DNA of 64,000 bases from Tigriopus japonicus (lineage: Eukaryota > Arthropoda > Copepoda > Harpacticoida > Harpacticidae), in assembly GCA_010645155.1 (NCBI GenBank), contig CM021323.1, positions 5,716,286-5,780,285 on the forward strand, read 5' to 3'. The notes beneath the pieces are model-generated. The model was given only the letters and a program-made list of their open reading frames with translations, had not been told where the DNA came from and did not search any database. The position numbers were made by a program, and so were the translations under genes. Below, one piece after another: positions 25,501-37,500 of this stretch. Within the stretch, counting starts at the first letter, position 1. Each line of letters starts with the position of its first letter.

Positions 25501-28500
25501 TCCATGTTATTGCTCTTGAAATGTCCAATTTGGGCCGTTCCCTCTTAAGTGACCTTCAAATTGAATGTCCACCTTATTGGTGTGAAAGGCCAGAACGAAA
25601 GTCTCAAGGGAAAAACGGTCATTGTTTTTCTGCAGCTCGATGAAGGAAATTCTGCCAAAGTCAAATAGGCTGACAATGCCAAAAAGTGTATGGAAGTGTT
25701 GTGCTTGACAGACTTTGAATGCCACGAAGCGATTAAGATGGCGGTTTTTGAACCTCATTTTTCTGTCCGACATGCAAGGCTGATCAATCATGTTTCAAGA
25801 ACAACAAGCTCCATTTGCCACTTCTTTGGTCGTAAAGGCCACCAAATATCCGTAAAAAATGCGATGAGTCAAGTTCGAGGCCAGTCCGTGTGTTTGTGAC
25901 CGTCTCCAGCACAACGAGGAACGATTTTGAAACGAAAACAATTTGGAATCGGACATTTTCTTGCGTTGTCCCCGGGGATAACCAATCTTGGGCACTTTTG
26001 TTCCAGGTGACGGCCGATAGTGGGATCCGGTCACGCAAGGTTGACCTGAAAGTTGTCACGCCGGAGGCATTTATCCTGGCCGATGAAGAGTATCACATTG
26101 ATCGGGGATCCAGCCTTTCCTTAGTTTGCATCATTGAAAAGGCCACCACCCCACCTCAGTAAGTCTAACCTTGAGTAACATACGACCTTATTTAGGAACG
26201 CGAGAAGTGAGTTTGCATGATAACACGAGAGTTTGTGAAGAAAAGTGGAACGTGCTTAACATGTCGCTCTTCATTTCAAGTTAAAGAGATTGGATAGCAT
26301 CAAGGCGTCGAAAATTGCAAAAAAACATGCTAATTTATCTGGCTGTGCGTATTGTAAGTAAATGTTGTGGAATATCTGATTCTAAGCCGAGCATATTTTG
26401 GTGCCACACGAATGTTTCTTAGACTCCTTTCAAAAGTTATTAAGGCTAAGTTGTTATGAGCTTTTGGGGACAAACGATGTTTTGATCAAGAAACACTCAA
26501 ATATGCCAATTTAAAAATACCTCTTTGAGCAAGTTTATTTTCAACTTGACCAGGAACACGATTAAGCTTTTCTACATACAGATTAGCCTTCTTCTTTCCC
26601 TTGTGCAAATAAAGTTTTTAGGGCTGTTCCGAATTGTCCTTCCTATTTGGACTCTACTTGGTTGCAATCTGAAGGAAAATCGTGTTATTGATCTGCCCTT
26701 ATCAATTTCAGTTCTGGCAGATTTTGTCAATTTATCCTCAAAGCATTTCATTTTTAAGTAATGGACTCTATATTTGAAAAATGCACCACCCTTCGCTGAA
26801 TTACTAATGATGTTTGTCTTCATCCAAACGGTATCTAATGCAATTGGTTATCTCTCATTCCCGACAGAATCTCTCCAATTTCAAGCATCTCCACCTCTTT
26901 CTTTCTTTCTTCCTTTCGTTTCATCTCTCATCTCTCTGAGCGAGAGCAAAAGACTCCTTGATCCCTTCAAGGCCAAGTAAAGGCCGTTTCGCACCCATTG
27001 GCCAAAGCTGATTTAAGTTGGTTTCTCCTCATTCCTTGCTTCAGATATGTGTTTTGGTATCACAATGAGCGCATGATCAATTATGACTCTGAACGTGGGA
27101 TCTCCGTGACCACAACGCCTGGACGGAAAACGCATTCCCAACTCTTCATCCAGAAGGCGGACATCTCAGATTCGGGGAATTACACCTGTGAGCCATCCAG
27201 TTCGATCCCGGCATCAATACAAGTCTTTGTCTCGGGTAAGAGTGTGATTTGGAAATCGGTAATCCCCTAAGCTGTCTCGGTTATCGCTTTTGGAGTACAA
27301 ATCTTCAATTTGGCTTTGTACTGTTAGTGATGCATGCCAACTAGAGGAAGTACTTTTAAGAAAAGGCCATTGTTAGAACTTTGTTTACCTCTTCAAGGAA
27401 GAACGAATTGAATACAATGTCATAAACATTCTTCAATCTTGATTGATCACCTGAAATGTTTAGTGGGTGGAGCCCCAAGAGCTTTGAAACTTTGAATTGT
27501 GTTCCTAAAATATTGAAACACGATTTCCAGCCAATGTTTTTGAGCGCTCTTTTTGTGAGCAGCCAAAAACTCTCAATTCACAAGCTAAAGTAAAACAGAC
27601 CGAGGATCACGGAAGACCTGGATGCCTTGGCTATTGGCAAAAAACTGTTTCTCAAATTTCGGCCAAGTTAGAGAAGAATCCAATTGAACCAGTTGCCCGA
27701 CTATAAGCTCACATGTTTAATTTCAACTTGATAGACTGAACTTTGTGGCAGGTTGAGTGGTTTGAAACATAAAGCAACAATCACTTTCCGACTGAACAAT
27801 TGCACCTATTGTCTCTCTTTTCTTTGTCTTAAGAACTGCGACTATTACAAATTTCGAAACTTTAGCTCGGATGTTGAGTGCGCTAATTCAAGTGGTTCAA
27901 GCATACCAAAGTATAGTATTCATAGCCATGTTCGAGTACAGTTTATACCTTTTGAACGCACCATATGTACGTACTGAGACTATGCGTGCTCATGGCTATT
28001 TACCGGGCGTAACGAAAAAATCTTTACACTCAGTATTTGCCCAATAGCTCAAGATTGGGTTGTGGTAGACAAATGATTCCGTTTTATAATATAGCATAAG
28101 TACATAGTTATCAAACAAAACAAAAAAAGAACGTTCTAGCTGCTATATTTCCCAAGATATTCAATGTGGAAAGAGACAAACGAATTTCGATCCGCGCGCT
28201 TTTGGACGCTGGCCAAACGCCAACACAGATTTCCCACCAAGTGGGCGTGTCCAGACCCACTGTATATGCCGTGAGGCGGTCCCAGAATATTGAGAGAAAG
28301 GCTGGGATTGGACGCAAGTCCAAACTTGACCCAAAGAAGTTCAAGACACTGGCAAAAAGAACTGAAGTCAATGAGGTCATTTGCAAGGGATTTAGGCATT
28401 TCGCACATGTCAGTGAACAGGGCAATGAAAAAGGCTGGAGGTCTCTCCACTCTCACAAGGCTCTTTCCACCAGCCTTTTTCATTGCCCTGTTCATTGACA

Positions 28501-31337
28501 TGTGCAAAATGCCCAAATCCCTTGCAAATGACCTCATTGACTTCAGTTCTTTTTGCCACTGTCTTGAACTTCTTTGGGTCAAGTTTGGACTTGCGTCTAC
28601 TCCCAGCCTTTCTCTCAATATTCTGGGACCGCCTCACGGCATATACAGTGGGTCTGGACACACCCAGATGGTGGGAAATCTGTGTTGGCGTTTGGCCAGC
28701 GAGCGCGCGGATCGAAATTCGTTTGTCTCTTTTTTCCATATTGAATATCTTGAGAATATAGCAGCTAGAACGTTCTTTTTTGTTTTGTTTGATAACTATG
28801 TCTTTATGCTATATTATAAAACGGAATCATTTGTCTACCACAACCCAATCTTGAGCTATTGGGCAAATACTGAGTGTAAAGATTTTTTCGTTACGCCCGG
28901 TATGCTATACTTTGGCATAATTGAGCCATTTGAGGTGTACTAATGTACACCTAACATTGACTTTTAGTATCTCACGAATGGAGTGAGGTATCGTGCTAAA
29001 ATTCAGCCAACAACATCCTTGAATGCTTTTGTTATGAATTTTATCAAAACAAATTAATTTACCTGAATGGAATTTGATCTGGAAAAAATCCAAAAGCCTT
29101 AGCATAGGCTTCCATGTCTTACGTTATCCTTAAACGTACCTTGAACATGTTCAACATTTTTGTTGCTGATTCTTTACGTAGTAGTCATATACAGTATATA
29201 TTTTTGTAGTTTCTTGGACTTGAAACCCATGATTATGAGTAATTGAATTTGACGAATGCTCCCTTCATCTTCTTGCGAAAAGTCGTATTCAATTGAATTA
29301 TCTTTGCATTGGTAGCCTTCTCTGTTCTTTAGGGGTTAAGTTTTCCATTGCTAAAATGGGAGATTTTCGAAACACGAGGTGCCATTCATTTCTCCTTGGC
29401 ATTTATCTAGAAACACATTATCATACAAATCAGGTTGTGCCAAGGCTAAACATTATCAAGTTATCATAAACTAAGCCAATTTCCCATTTGATTCTGCAAA
29501 CATCGCTGAAGCACTTAAAGTAAATGATTGAAAAGGCATGATATGACATTATGTTCAATGAGCTGTGCGTTTATTTTCGCAAAAAAATGTTCGAAATATC
29601 ACTGTGAAAATACCAAGTATCGCAAAATGCATCAATGATGATATCAAATTGGCATTCATTCAAGTTACCCAAGGTTAAGAAAATGCATTAATATTTCACA
29701 TTTTTAAGTTCATAAGATCGTTATTGTCATAAATGAAATTACTTCTTTCAGGGCCTATTATTTCCTTTTAGCATATTCTAAGGAAAGTCCCGTTACGTAG
29801 AATCGTACGTTTGATCATATAGAAAATGATGTGGGGATCTGTTTGTTCCATTCATTCCTTGCAGTTTCCGGTTTCGTGGTTAGGCCTTAGAACCACGAAA
29901 CCTCCTTTGATTTCAAATCCCATTGCTGCTTCAACAAGAAAATAGAACGAATGGACATTTGGGGATCATGTTCGTTTAAGCATCTTGGACAGGATGTGCC
30001 ACATTTTAGTCTTCCCGGAAGACTTAATATAGATGGATGTCCAATTTTTGAAGCTGATGATGAAGGCAAAACAAAAGACAGCGAATGACTTGTTCTTATT
30101 GATCATGAGCGATCATTATGAAGTGGACCAACAATCTCTATAATTTTGTAATGTCTTTTGATATCAAGGGTTGCTGATTTCAAAAGAACTAATCCCAAGT
30201 AGCTTTGATTGACCAACCAAAGGAGATAAAAGGCGCTTTTCATGGCTATACTCCTTGGATAAGAGGAACAAAATGTGTTTTTAGTGCACTTATCGTCCAT
30301 AGCGTACTCTTTTCTGAGGTTTTTCTATAAGCAGACCTAGAAAGAACAAGCGTGATTCAGACAACGTAGAAGTCGGTTGGCCGATCAGGAAAAGTTTTTA
30401 CTGAAAAAAGAATCCTTTAGCACTTTCAATTCAAGGTCTATGTTCGACTGATAACTTTCTTTCTTGAGAAAAGTTGGCATTGTCGACGCCCTAGTCTTCT
30501 TCACATTGAAGAAAGAACAATCCGTTCATTATGCACTGAACTTGATATTGTTTTGATTATAAGGGGAGAAAATTCATCTATTCTCAAAGAAATATTTTGT
30601 TAAGGCAATAAGCAAACCATTAGTGTTTCTAGGTATGCTTCTACTATACTTCCAAACTACCTCAACAACCAACCTCATGGGTCGCTTGTTGAGGTAGTTT
30701 GGAAGTATAGTAGAAGCACATGTAGAAGCATGAAAGAAGCATGAAAGGAGCACATGAGGCGAAGTAGAAATAACCATACTCGATCAAGTTTTGCTACGTA
30801 AGCTGCGATTGAAAAATGCAGCTAATTTAGCGTAACTTGGTCGAGCATGGTTACTTCTAATCGGTCTCATATGCTTCTTTTGTTTTTAGATTTGCTTCTA
30901 CTTTACTTCAAAACTACCTCAACCGCCGACCTAGTATCTCCAGAGGACCTTGGATTAGCTAATAGTAATTGCCCTCTCTTTCACACCATCTGTTGGCGAA
31001 TTTTTTAAGCTTGGGTTAAAATCCTTCGTAGGGGAACTTTGTTGGCAGTGTCATGGTTGAGATATGTTTCAAGCCATCTGTGGTAGAAGTTAGAAACAAC
31101 AACTCCGGTCTGATTTTTACCCTCTTGTTCCTCATTTCAGGCTCGGAGGTCAAACCATGGGTCACAAGTGGGTCTATCCTAATCCAAGGCGGATTTCTGT
31201 CCCTATTCGCAGGTCTGCTCGCATTCCATACCACGTGTCAAGAACTCCTGGGACTCACATCGATCTCATTCTCAAGCCATACTCGCACGATATTTCGGCC
31301 ACCGCTCCGTAGTTCCCGTTCTACAGTTGTTTTCTGA
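22577..31337 (+). CDS. dpr: Dpr-family two-Ig-domain cell-surface protein (five exons)
   Basis: Exons: 22577-22999, 23074-23235, 26007-26158, 27045-27235, 31141-31337. All junctions are GT-AG and the frame closes exactly at 374 aa. Dpr proteins sit on neuronal surfaces and bind DIP partners to specify synapses; which paralogue this is cannot be told. Residues 21-43 form a signal peptide (ALLLWILLLP core). Ig1 has Cys132, Trp144 in LTWIRRRDWHILT and Cys194 in DTGSYECQ; the WIRRRD/HILT block is the dpr hallmark. Ig2 has Cys236, Trp250 in VFWYHNERMINYD and Cys294 in DSGNYTCEPS. The last exon encodes a hydrophobic segment (about residues 320-345) that could be a membrane or GPI signal. Its acceptor (CTCATTTCAG) and phase fit, but it is the least certain exon. 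A 153-bp stretch, 22713-22865, could be a further in-frame intron. Confidence 0.85.
23236..26006 (+). other. Intron 2 of the dpr-like gene
   Basis: The donor CAG|GTAAGC follows Ig1 and the acceptor TTGTTCCAG precedes the linker to Ig2. It contains a short TTTATTTGTA simple repeat at about 24061-24100. No other gene or transposon was recognised; frames near 24942-25900 show no domain. Confidence 0.7.
26159..27044 (+). other. Intron 3 of the dpr-like gene
   Basis: Splits Ig2: donor CA|GTAAGT after PPQ, acceptor TTGCTTCAG before YVFWYH. Joining the two restores a glutamine codon. AT-rich, no repeats recognised. Confidence 0.75.
27600..29215 (+). repeat. Dispersed repeat R1, copy 2, split by a mariner insertion
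   Basis: Sequence at 27600-27930 and 28980-29215 matches copy 1 (3070-3612) in the same order and orientation. The middle is occupied by the TA-flanked palindrome at 28003-28900. R1 was therefore present before the mariner element arrived. Confidence 0.6.
28003..28900. mobile_element. Palindromic Tc1/mariner derivative: two head-to-head transposase 5' ends
   Basis: TA at 28001-28002 and 28901-28902 flanks inverted repeats that begin CCGGGCGTAACGAAAAAATC. The two arms (about 28003-28439 and 28468-28900) are nearly identical in reverse complement along their whole ~435 bp, with a ~28-bp unique centre. Each arm carries the start of the same transposase frame (28166 onward on +, 28739 downward on -) with a helix-turn-helix (ISIRALLDAGQTPTQISHQV, then GVSRPTVYAVRR). 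It breaks off after about 90 residues, so no DDE/DDD catalytic domain is present. The element cannot move itself but keeps both transposase-recognition ends. A transcript crossing it would fold into a ~430-bp duplex. Confidence 0.85.
30636..30718 (+). repeat. Perfect 33-bp hairpin (possible miRNA-like fold) in dpr intron 4
   Basis: 30636-30668 and 30686-30718 are exact reverse complements (33 of 33) around a 17-nt loop. The 3' arm contains TGAGGTAGT (30690-30698), equal to the first nine bases of let-7. The hairpin is the outer part of a larger inverted repeat, so a MITE origin is more likely than a conserved miRNA gene. Confidence 0.7.
30677..30946. repeat. Inverted-repeat element, arms about 115 bp
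   Basis: The left arm starts near GGTCGCTTGTTGAGGTAGTT and the right arm ends near AACTACCTCAACCGCCGACC. The arms stay similar in reverse complement inward to AACCATACTCGATCAAGTT / AACTTGGTCGAGCATGGTT. The centre lies near 30815. No coding potential; transposon class unclear because no target duplication was found. Confidence 0.6.
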
Positions 31338-34148
31338 GGAATGGGATCCAATTTTGTTGCAATACTCTTTGATATCCCACATTGTACACATCCTGGTTTG
31401 TCCGACGACAACGAGGGCAACAACCACATCAAAAGCAGTCCAAGCCACCAAAGCAATTCAAAACTCCAAGGCTCTTTTTTGAAGAGAGGAGGGAACGAAT
31501 GAAATGTAGAACAAGCTAACAAGGAACGTACCAAAGAACCCTCGCGTCCTTGGCTAACGACAAAAGAAAGTGGAACAATGAAGCAACGGATTTAAAAAGA
31601 GGGGAATTTGACTTTGAAATTGAAACCTCTCCCCCACTGGTGCTGCTGCTGTTGTTGTTGTTGGGTGTTGTTGTGAGTGTATGTAGTTGTCGTCGTTGGA
31701 TGAGGTTCATTGCGAGAGTTCCACGTTCCAACAAAGTCTGACTTCCTTCTTTCGTTTGAGGCTCGTTGAATAACAAAGAGTGTGGAAGATGGGATTTGAA
31801 GGCAGCCTTTGTTTCTTTGGACCGAAAAAATACCACCAACTCATCATTCCCATGACCGTGTATTTGTGTCTTACTCTCGTCGGTCTGTTTGTCTCTCCAG
31901 ACCTCACATGGAACCAATGGAAACAAGCCAGGTCATCATCATTCGTGGGACAAATGTCAAGCACCATGGAACGGGCTTGTTGGTGCAATTGATTTCTAAG
32001 AACCCCCTTAATGGGATCTTCGCAGGGATCCTGGAACAAAAAAAGAGATTGTTTGTGTAAGACAGTTTTATGCTGCTGTTTTTTTATGTTGTGGCAAATT
32101 GGCAAACGGACTATGGCTCTCTTTGACGAAAAAATAACTCTTTATCTCTTGAATAGTTTTTGCATTGAATAGTTGACAGTCCTAAGCAAGCAGTAGTAAT
32201 ACTAACAACTATTACAACAAACACAATACAACATGGACTAAGTTGGTGTACCCATACTTTTGACGCAAAGAGACAACTCGAACGTCGTGGACAAGAAACG
32301 TGGTTCCAAATTAAATAGTGGAAATGACAAATGGAACAATGAGGATTTCCGAAAGTGCCATTTTTCTGAACTTAACCCAAAAGTGACAGATCTGGAACGA
32401 GTCGAACACACGAAAGAACGACGGGGGTGGGTAGAACCCCCTCGAGTTTATGGACCATAACTCATGAAGATAAAGAGTGAAAAAATGTCCCCCGTTCATT
32501 TTTTTGATAACATCAAATGGTTCAAGACAAATGTTTCATCCGACTTGCAACTTCCGAATGACCTTGTACATATGAAAGGTTTTACGGCCACAAATCAAAT
32601 CATGTTCACCTTTAAACTAGACCCCGTCCCTCTCTCTCCCCATGATCTCTTACCCCCTATGAATAAAAAACTAAACCTGTTTTAATTATATCTCAATATG
32701 TTGACCTAGCCTTCAATTTTGAGATGATCTAATTTCTTGCTTAATAAGTTCACAAGTTGGAAAAGATATTTGGTAGAATTCCAATGGAGATCTGATCACT
32801 TAATTTTTCGCATTTTATTGTAAAAATGGTATTCATGGAGGTTTTTGAGATTCTGACAATGAACATCCGCTCTTAGCCTTGCTCTCACACGCAACATTCA
32901 CTCACCGAAACTGCAACCTTGTCCAAAAGACTGCTATAAAAGAATTATGTGCAAAAGCAGAATTTCCCATTTGAACCGAAATACCAGAAGATCCATGGAA
33001 TACTATTGGTCAGCCCTAAAACTGATAATACCTATGTTCACGTGGGTTTTTGCGCTTATCAATGCGTTCAAATATAATCAAAAAAGCTCAATTGAAAACC
33101 CACTCAAATTGAAACTCAAAAAGAATCGTGACATTCAAGTTTGTCTTCAAAGTCGGATCTTATCTCGAAAATTATGTAATTGTTAAGATTGCTATTACAT
33201 TCAACTATGAGCAACGCCTTCGGAATAACAATAAAACAACATGGAACGTCTTACTTTTATTTCCATCCAAACTGATCATTCCAACATCTTCATGGCTTGT
33301 TTTATGCAGAGACGCTTTAGTGTTATAGTGAAGTCTAGAATAGGTCTGGAAGTCGATTTTTTGTTTCGCTTTTTTGACCCGTCTTCATGTTATCGGGGAG
33401 AAACGATAGTTGGCTCCTCCATGGTGGTTAGTTGATTGGTGGTGATTTTTCAAATGAACAGCCATGAAGGACAGATACCTTATGACTTTTATTATGACAT
33501 CAAATCCACTGCCCGTATTCTCAATTCGTGGTTAAAGTTCTACTTAAAGTACCATTACAGGTAACCCAATTCCTTGTAGTACTAATAAAAATCCGCAACC
33601 CAAAAGAAATATTATTACCAGGGGGTAGGGCCCCAAGTAAATTGAAATGAATACATACGAACGAAAAATGAATACACATAGCTTTCTTGCTCTTGTCAAA
33701 AGAAATCAAAAACGATCCTTTTACGACAGAGTTTCGTGTATAGTTTTTTCAATGGCTTACACGGACAAAAAACAAAATATGGATGGATTTTCAAGACCAT
33801 CCTTACATTTGGACGGAATGCTTGCAAGCGTAGTTATGCAACCTAGTACAGGATCTTGCTTTTTCTTGTAAAAGTTTTAGAGCTCGAGTAGAAGTCAGAG
33901 AATTCTAGTTTTCTTCCATTTTTTTGTGCATCGACAATGACAAAAATCGTAACAAAAATTAAATTGAACCACCTATTTTCACTTGGACATTAAGATTTGT
34001 TCCTATTTGTTAGATTGTTCATCTGCAAGCATTTGTAGACCCGTTTGAACCTAAGCAGTCGCTCATTTTACTAGTAAGGAAACAAGAAATTTGGCGCCAA
34101 ACGGAAAGTAAAAACAAGATAACGAAACTAATGCTGAGTGATCCATTC
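31338..34148. other. 3' flank of the dpr-like gene and intergenic DNA
   Basis: Probably includes the dpr 3' UTR; the first AATAAA on the plus strand that I noticed is at 32662-32667. A (CTG/TTG)n-like tract lies at about 31640-31680. The remaining frames (up to 136 codons, 31516-31926, -) are low-complexity or unrecognised. Confidence 0.4.
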
Positions 34149-34154
34149 TTTATT
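34149..34154 (-). terminator. Candidate polyadenylation signal of the sulfotransferase gene
   Basis: TTTATT on the plus strand is AATAAA on the minus strand, about 420 bp beyond the stop codon. Position and sequence fit, but no transcript evidence is available. Confidence 0.35.
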
Positions 34155-34573
34155 AGATTATACTTATCTTTTAGTTAATTTGGAGCCAAGACCTCCTCTG
34201 GTTGAAGTAGTTTCAGAACGTGTGTTTTAACCTAATGGTGAATTCATTTGCCAACTATTTTTGTTTTGTATTATTGGTTGATGGAATGTTGATACAATAG
34301 GTAGATATAGTAAACAAAACTGAGCGATCGGTATCAATCTGAGTATATTTTTGCGCAATTACTCGCAGATCAAAATCAAAATGACAAATTTAAAAAATTT
34401 AACTTTCGTTCCACATACACCTGACGTTATCTATGCAAAGCCGACCATAACCACTTGACTCCACTTTACATCACACTGCTCTTCCCTCCAATATTTGAGT
34501 GATTCTTCAGGGACAGAATGGAGGTCTTCTTGGAAGACTTGAGTAGATAATTTCAAACATTTTTTTAAAGATA

Positions 34574-37500
34574 TCAGGAGTAACACCTTTTTACATAGGA
34601 TGGGATCTTGTACTCAAAGAAAAAGTAATCGGCCACATAAGTTTCGAGGATCCGGTTGACTGTCTTGCAGGAAACCGTAGAAAATAGATATGCAGCCGAT
34701 CTTGATTGACCCTCGGCTTGATTTAGGTGAGGTAACGAGTTGGATGGCGAAAAATGGGCAAAGTTGGGCTGGTTTAGGATCCAAGTTAGTGCCTGTGGGT
34801 AATCCTCCAATTTGATTATGGCCTTGTAATTCCAAATGCATGGAGAACACGCTTTTGTTATGGGACGGTAATGACTATTACTTTGGGGAAAGTCGGCAAT
34901 GAATTGTAGAAAGACTTCAAAAGTTAAGTTTCTAGTGGGACAACCATTGGGATGATAAGCGTCCAATCTAAAAAATCAAGGATAAATTTTCAAGTTGAAT
35001 GTTGTCTCCATGTTCTGGATTACAGCAGGGTCTTAAAATGCAAACTTACCTGCTTCTATTATTCAATGAGACGTATTCAGCATAGATCTCAAGGGTGGGT
35101 GAATCGCACGGGTTGGACAACATGAGATTGTATAAAGAAACTAAACGATCCAGCGGTTGTCTCACCACCAAGAACGAAAAGTAATCTCTTAGCAAGGAGA
35201 ACTTGCTCTTGGAAATAAACTTAAGTAGCTCTCTAAAACATTGAATTAAACATCAGTGAAAAGATCTAATTTTTTTTGAGGATGGATTATATTTACCTTT
35301 TTAAGAAATGTGAATTTAAAAGATGGTCAATGGGTGACTCGTTTCTTCGGAGATTGGCGAACAAATGGAACCAAGAAGTGGAAGATGCTCCGGAAATGGG
35401 GCAATACAATGATTGGGTCAATTCATCCACGAATAAAAACCGTCTGGTTTGATGAAACGCTTTGGAATTTTGAGTATTTGAGGCCAAAAAGGACATTCCT
35501 TCGGAATCTAATTCACCCACACTTTGGCACTTTTCCTGAACTCGTTTTTGTCGGGCTTTAAAGTTTGTCTAAAAAGAGCCAATATGAAATTTGGTCACCA
35601 GTGTTATGAAGACATCGGTATGTTCATCCGTCCTTCCTTTTCCTGCAGTTTGCGAATTATTTGAAACGATTTGAGCAAGAAAATTACTTAGCCCCTGAAC
35701 GGAATTTCCATTTAGTAATCCATTAATGGACAATATTCTTTTATTTATTTTTGATAGAGCCGAGAACGTCAGAATGACGGCGAGGCTAGTGGTAAATGTG
35801 ATAAGATGAAAAAATATATTGTGTTTTGTACAATTGAGTCCTTGCTGCAACTGCTGAGAATACCTATTTCCATTTTTAGCGCAATCAGCAGATGCGCGAA
35901 GTTAATCGGTATGCCCTCTAAAAGTTATGCGAGGAAGCAAGAAGCACTGGAATCATGGAGTGGGAGGCTAGCAATGAGAATAATCATTTCCAGTAAGAAC
36001 AATTCAATTACGTTACTCAGCAAATGAGACCTTTCTTTTGTCAAGTAGACTACGTACTTCAATTTTCAGCTCAATCGAACGTCGGAGTCAAAAGTTATGC
36101 TCTCTCAAAGCTCAGTGCAAATCCTCCCGAGAATGAATGAACTAGCCCTTTTGTGGTAATCGTATTAGCATAAAAGGGCGAGTTCATTCATTCTATGCTC
36201 TCTTCAGTACATAAGTTTGAGAAGGCATAACTTTTCACTCTGGCATTCGATTGGGCTGAAATTTGAAATACGTGTTCTCAATGCAAGCCAGGTCTCATTT
36301 GCAGAAGAACGCAAATGTTTCGTTTTTTCTGGAAATCATAATTGTCATTGCTAGCCTCCCACTCCATGATTTCCGTGCTTCTTGGATGAAGAGAGCCTAA
36401 AATGAAAGAGTTCGCTCTAATGTGGTTAGCCTTTGACCAGAAGAGTCTAGTTTATTCATTCTGACAAGGACATCTAGAATTTGCTAATTTTCTAAATTCT
36501 AGAAATCCTTGATTCTGAGTAGGATCATGAAGTGAGCTTAGAGAGACGACAACTCTTAAATCCGAAGTTGGATTGGTTTAAAAAATGCAATTTGTGTTCC
36601 ACCCAGCACAGGCACAGTTTCGTTAAAGAAGCAATTCTCGCTTGTAAACATTATGACGATATATTAAAGAAATCAGTTGATTTGCATCTATTGGAAATCA
36701 TTCTTCTTATCGCTAGCTTCGTCGTCCAGAGATATTGTATTCAGTGGTTCTTTGCTGTGCTTAATTCCTGGTTTTTGTCTTTTTACTAAAATTTCATTTA
36801 CATAGTGATTGCAATTGATGTAATTTTTTTTTTGATGCTCACTTTTATTCATTAACGTTCAATATTGTAAGGTATGGAAGCCTATGAAACTGTTTAATTT
36901 ATTTTGGAATTTTTTTTTTACGACGGTTCTCCCTAATTAATAGGGACGGGCAGAAAGTGCAAATAATCTTACCCTTTTAGTTACCAAAAGTTGCAAAAAA
37001 ATGTGCCCAAAAGTGCAAAACAAAGTGCAGAAAAATGTTGAAAGTGCAAATAAATGTCAAAAAAGAGCAAATAGATGTCGAAAAAAGAGCAAAAAAGTGT
37101 CAAAAAAGAGCAAATAAACGTCAAAAAAGTGCAAATAAATGTTAAAAAGAGCAAATAACTTGCATTTGGACTTAAAACGTCATTCATGGAGTACCCACGG
37201 CTCCTAATTGAGCAGGAGAAGTCATTTACAAGTTCTAAAGACATTTGAGACCAGTTTGAGGTGAAGAAACAATGCCGCACAAGTAATAGAGTTCTATTAA
37301 CAAGGTCACTAGCAAAAAGGATGTAGAGTCATGAAAAATACTCTAGTCAACATTCATCTGAATTTTTCATTCCTAAGGTAGTCTCGTGGATGTATGTACC
37401 TAAAATATTGTCGAAATATATTTAGCAATTCTTTTATATGGCTTTACATCACTCCAATTTTGTCCTTCAAAAATAGACATTCAAAATTGAACAGAAAAAT

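Larger units (their letters stand above)
27236..31140 (+). other. Intron 4 of the dpr-like gene, host to several repeats
   Basis: A 3.9-kb intron with donor G|GTAAGAG and acceptor CTCATTTCAG. It contains the second copy of repeat R1, the palindromic mariner derivative inserted into it, and a hairpin-bearing inverted repeat near 30.6-30.95 kb. The stretch 29216-30630 shows nothing recognisable. Confidence 0.6.

Noticed and set aside
28136..28943. Several overlapping 90-217 aa proteins on both strands
   Set aside because: They are palindrome readings; only the helix-turn-helix start of the transposase in each arm has meaning, and neither is a complete gene.
30690..30711. A true let-7 gene
   Set aside because: Only the first nine bases match without a gap, the match is on the wrong arm, and the hairpin belongs to a repeat with inverted arms.
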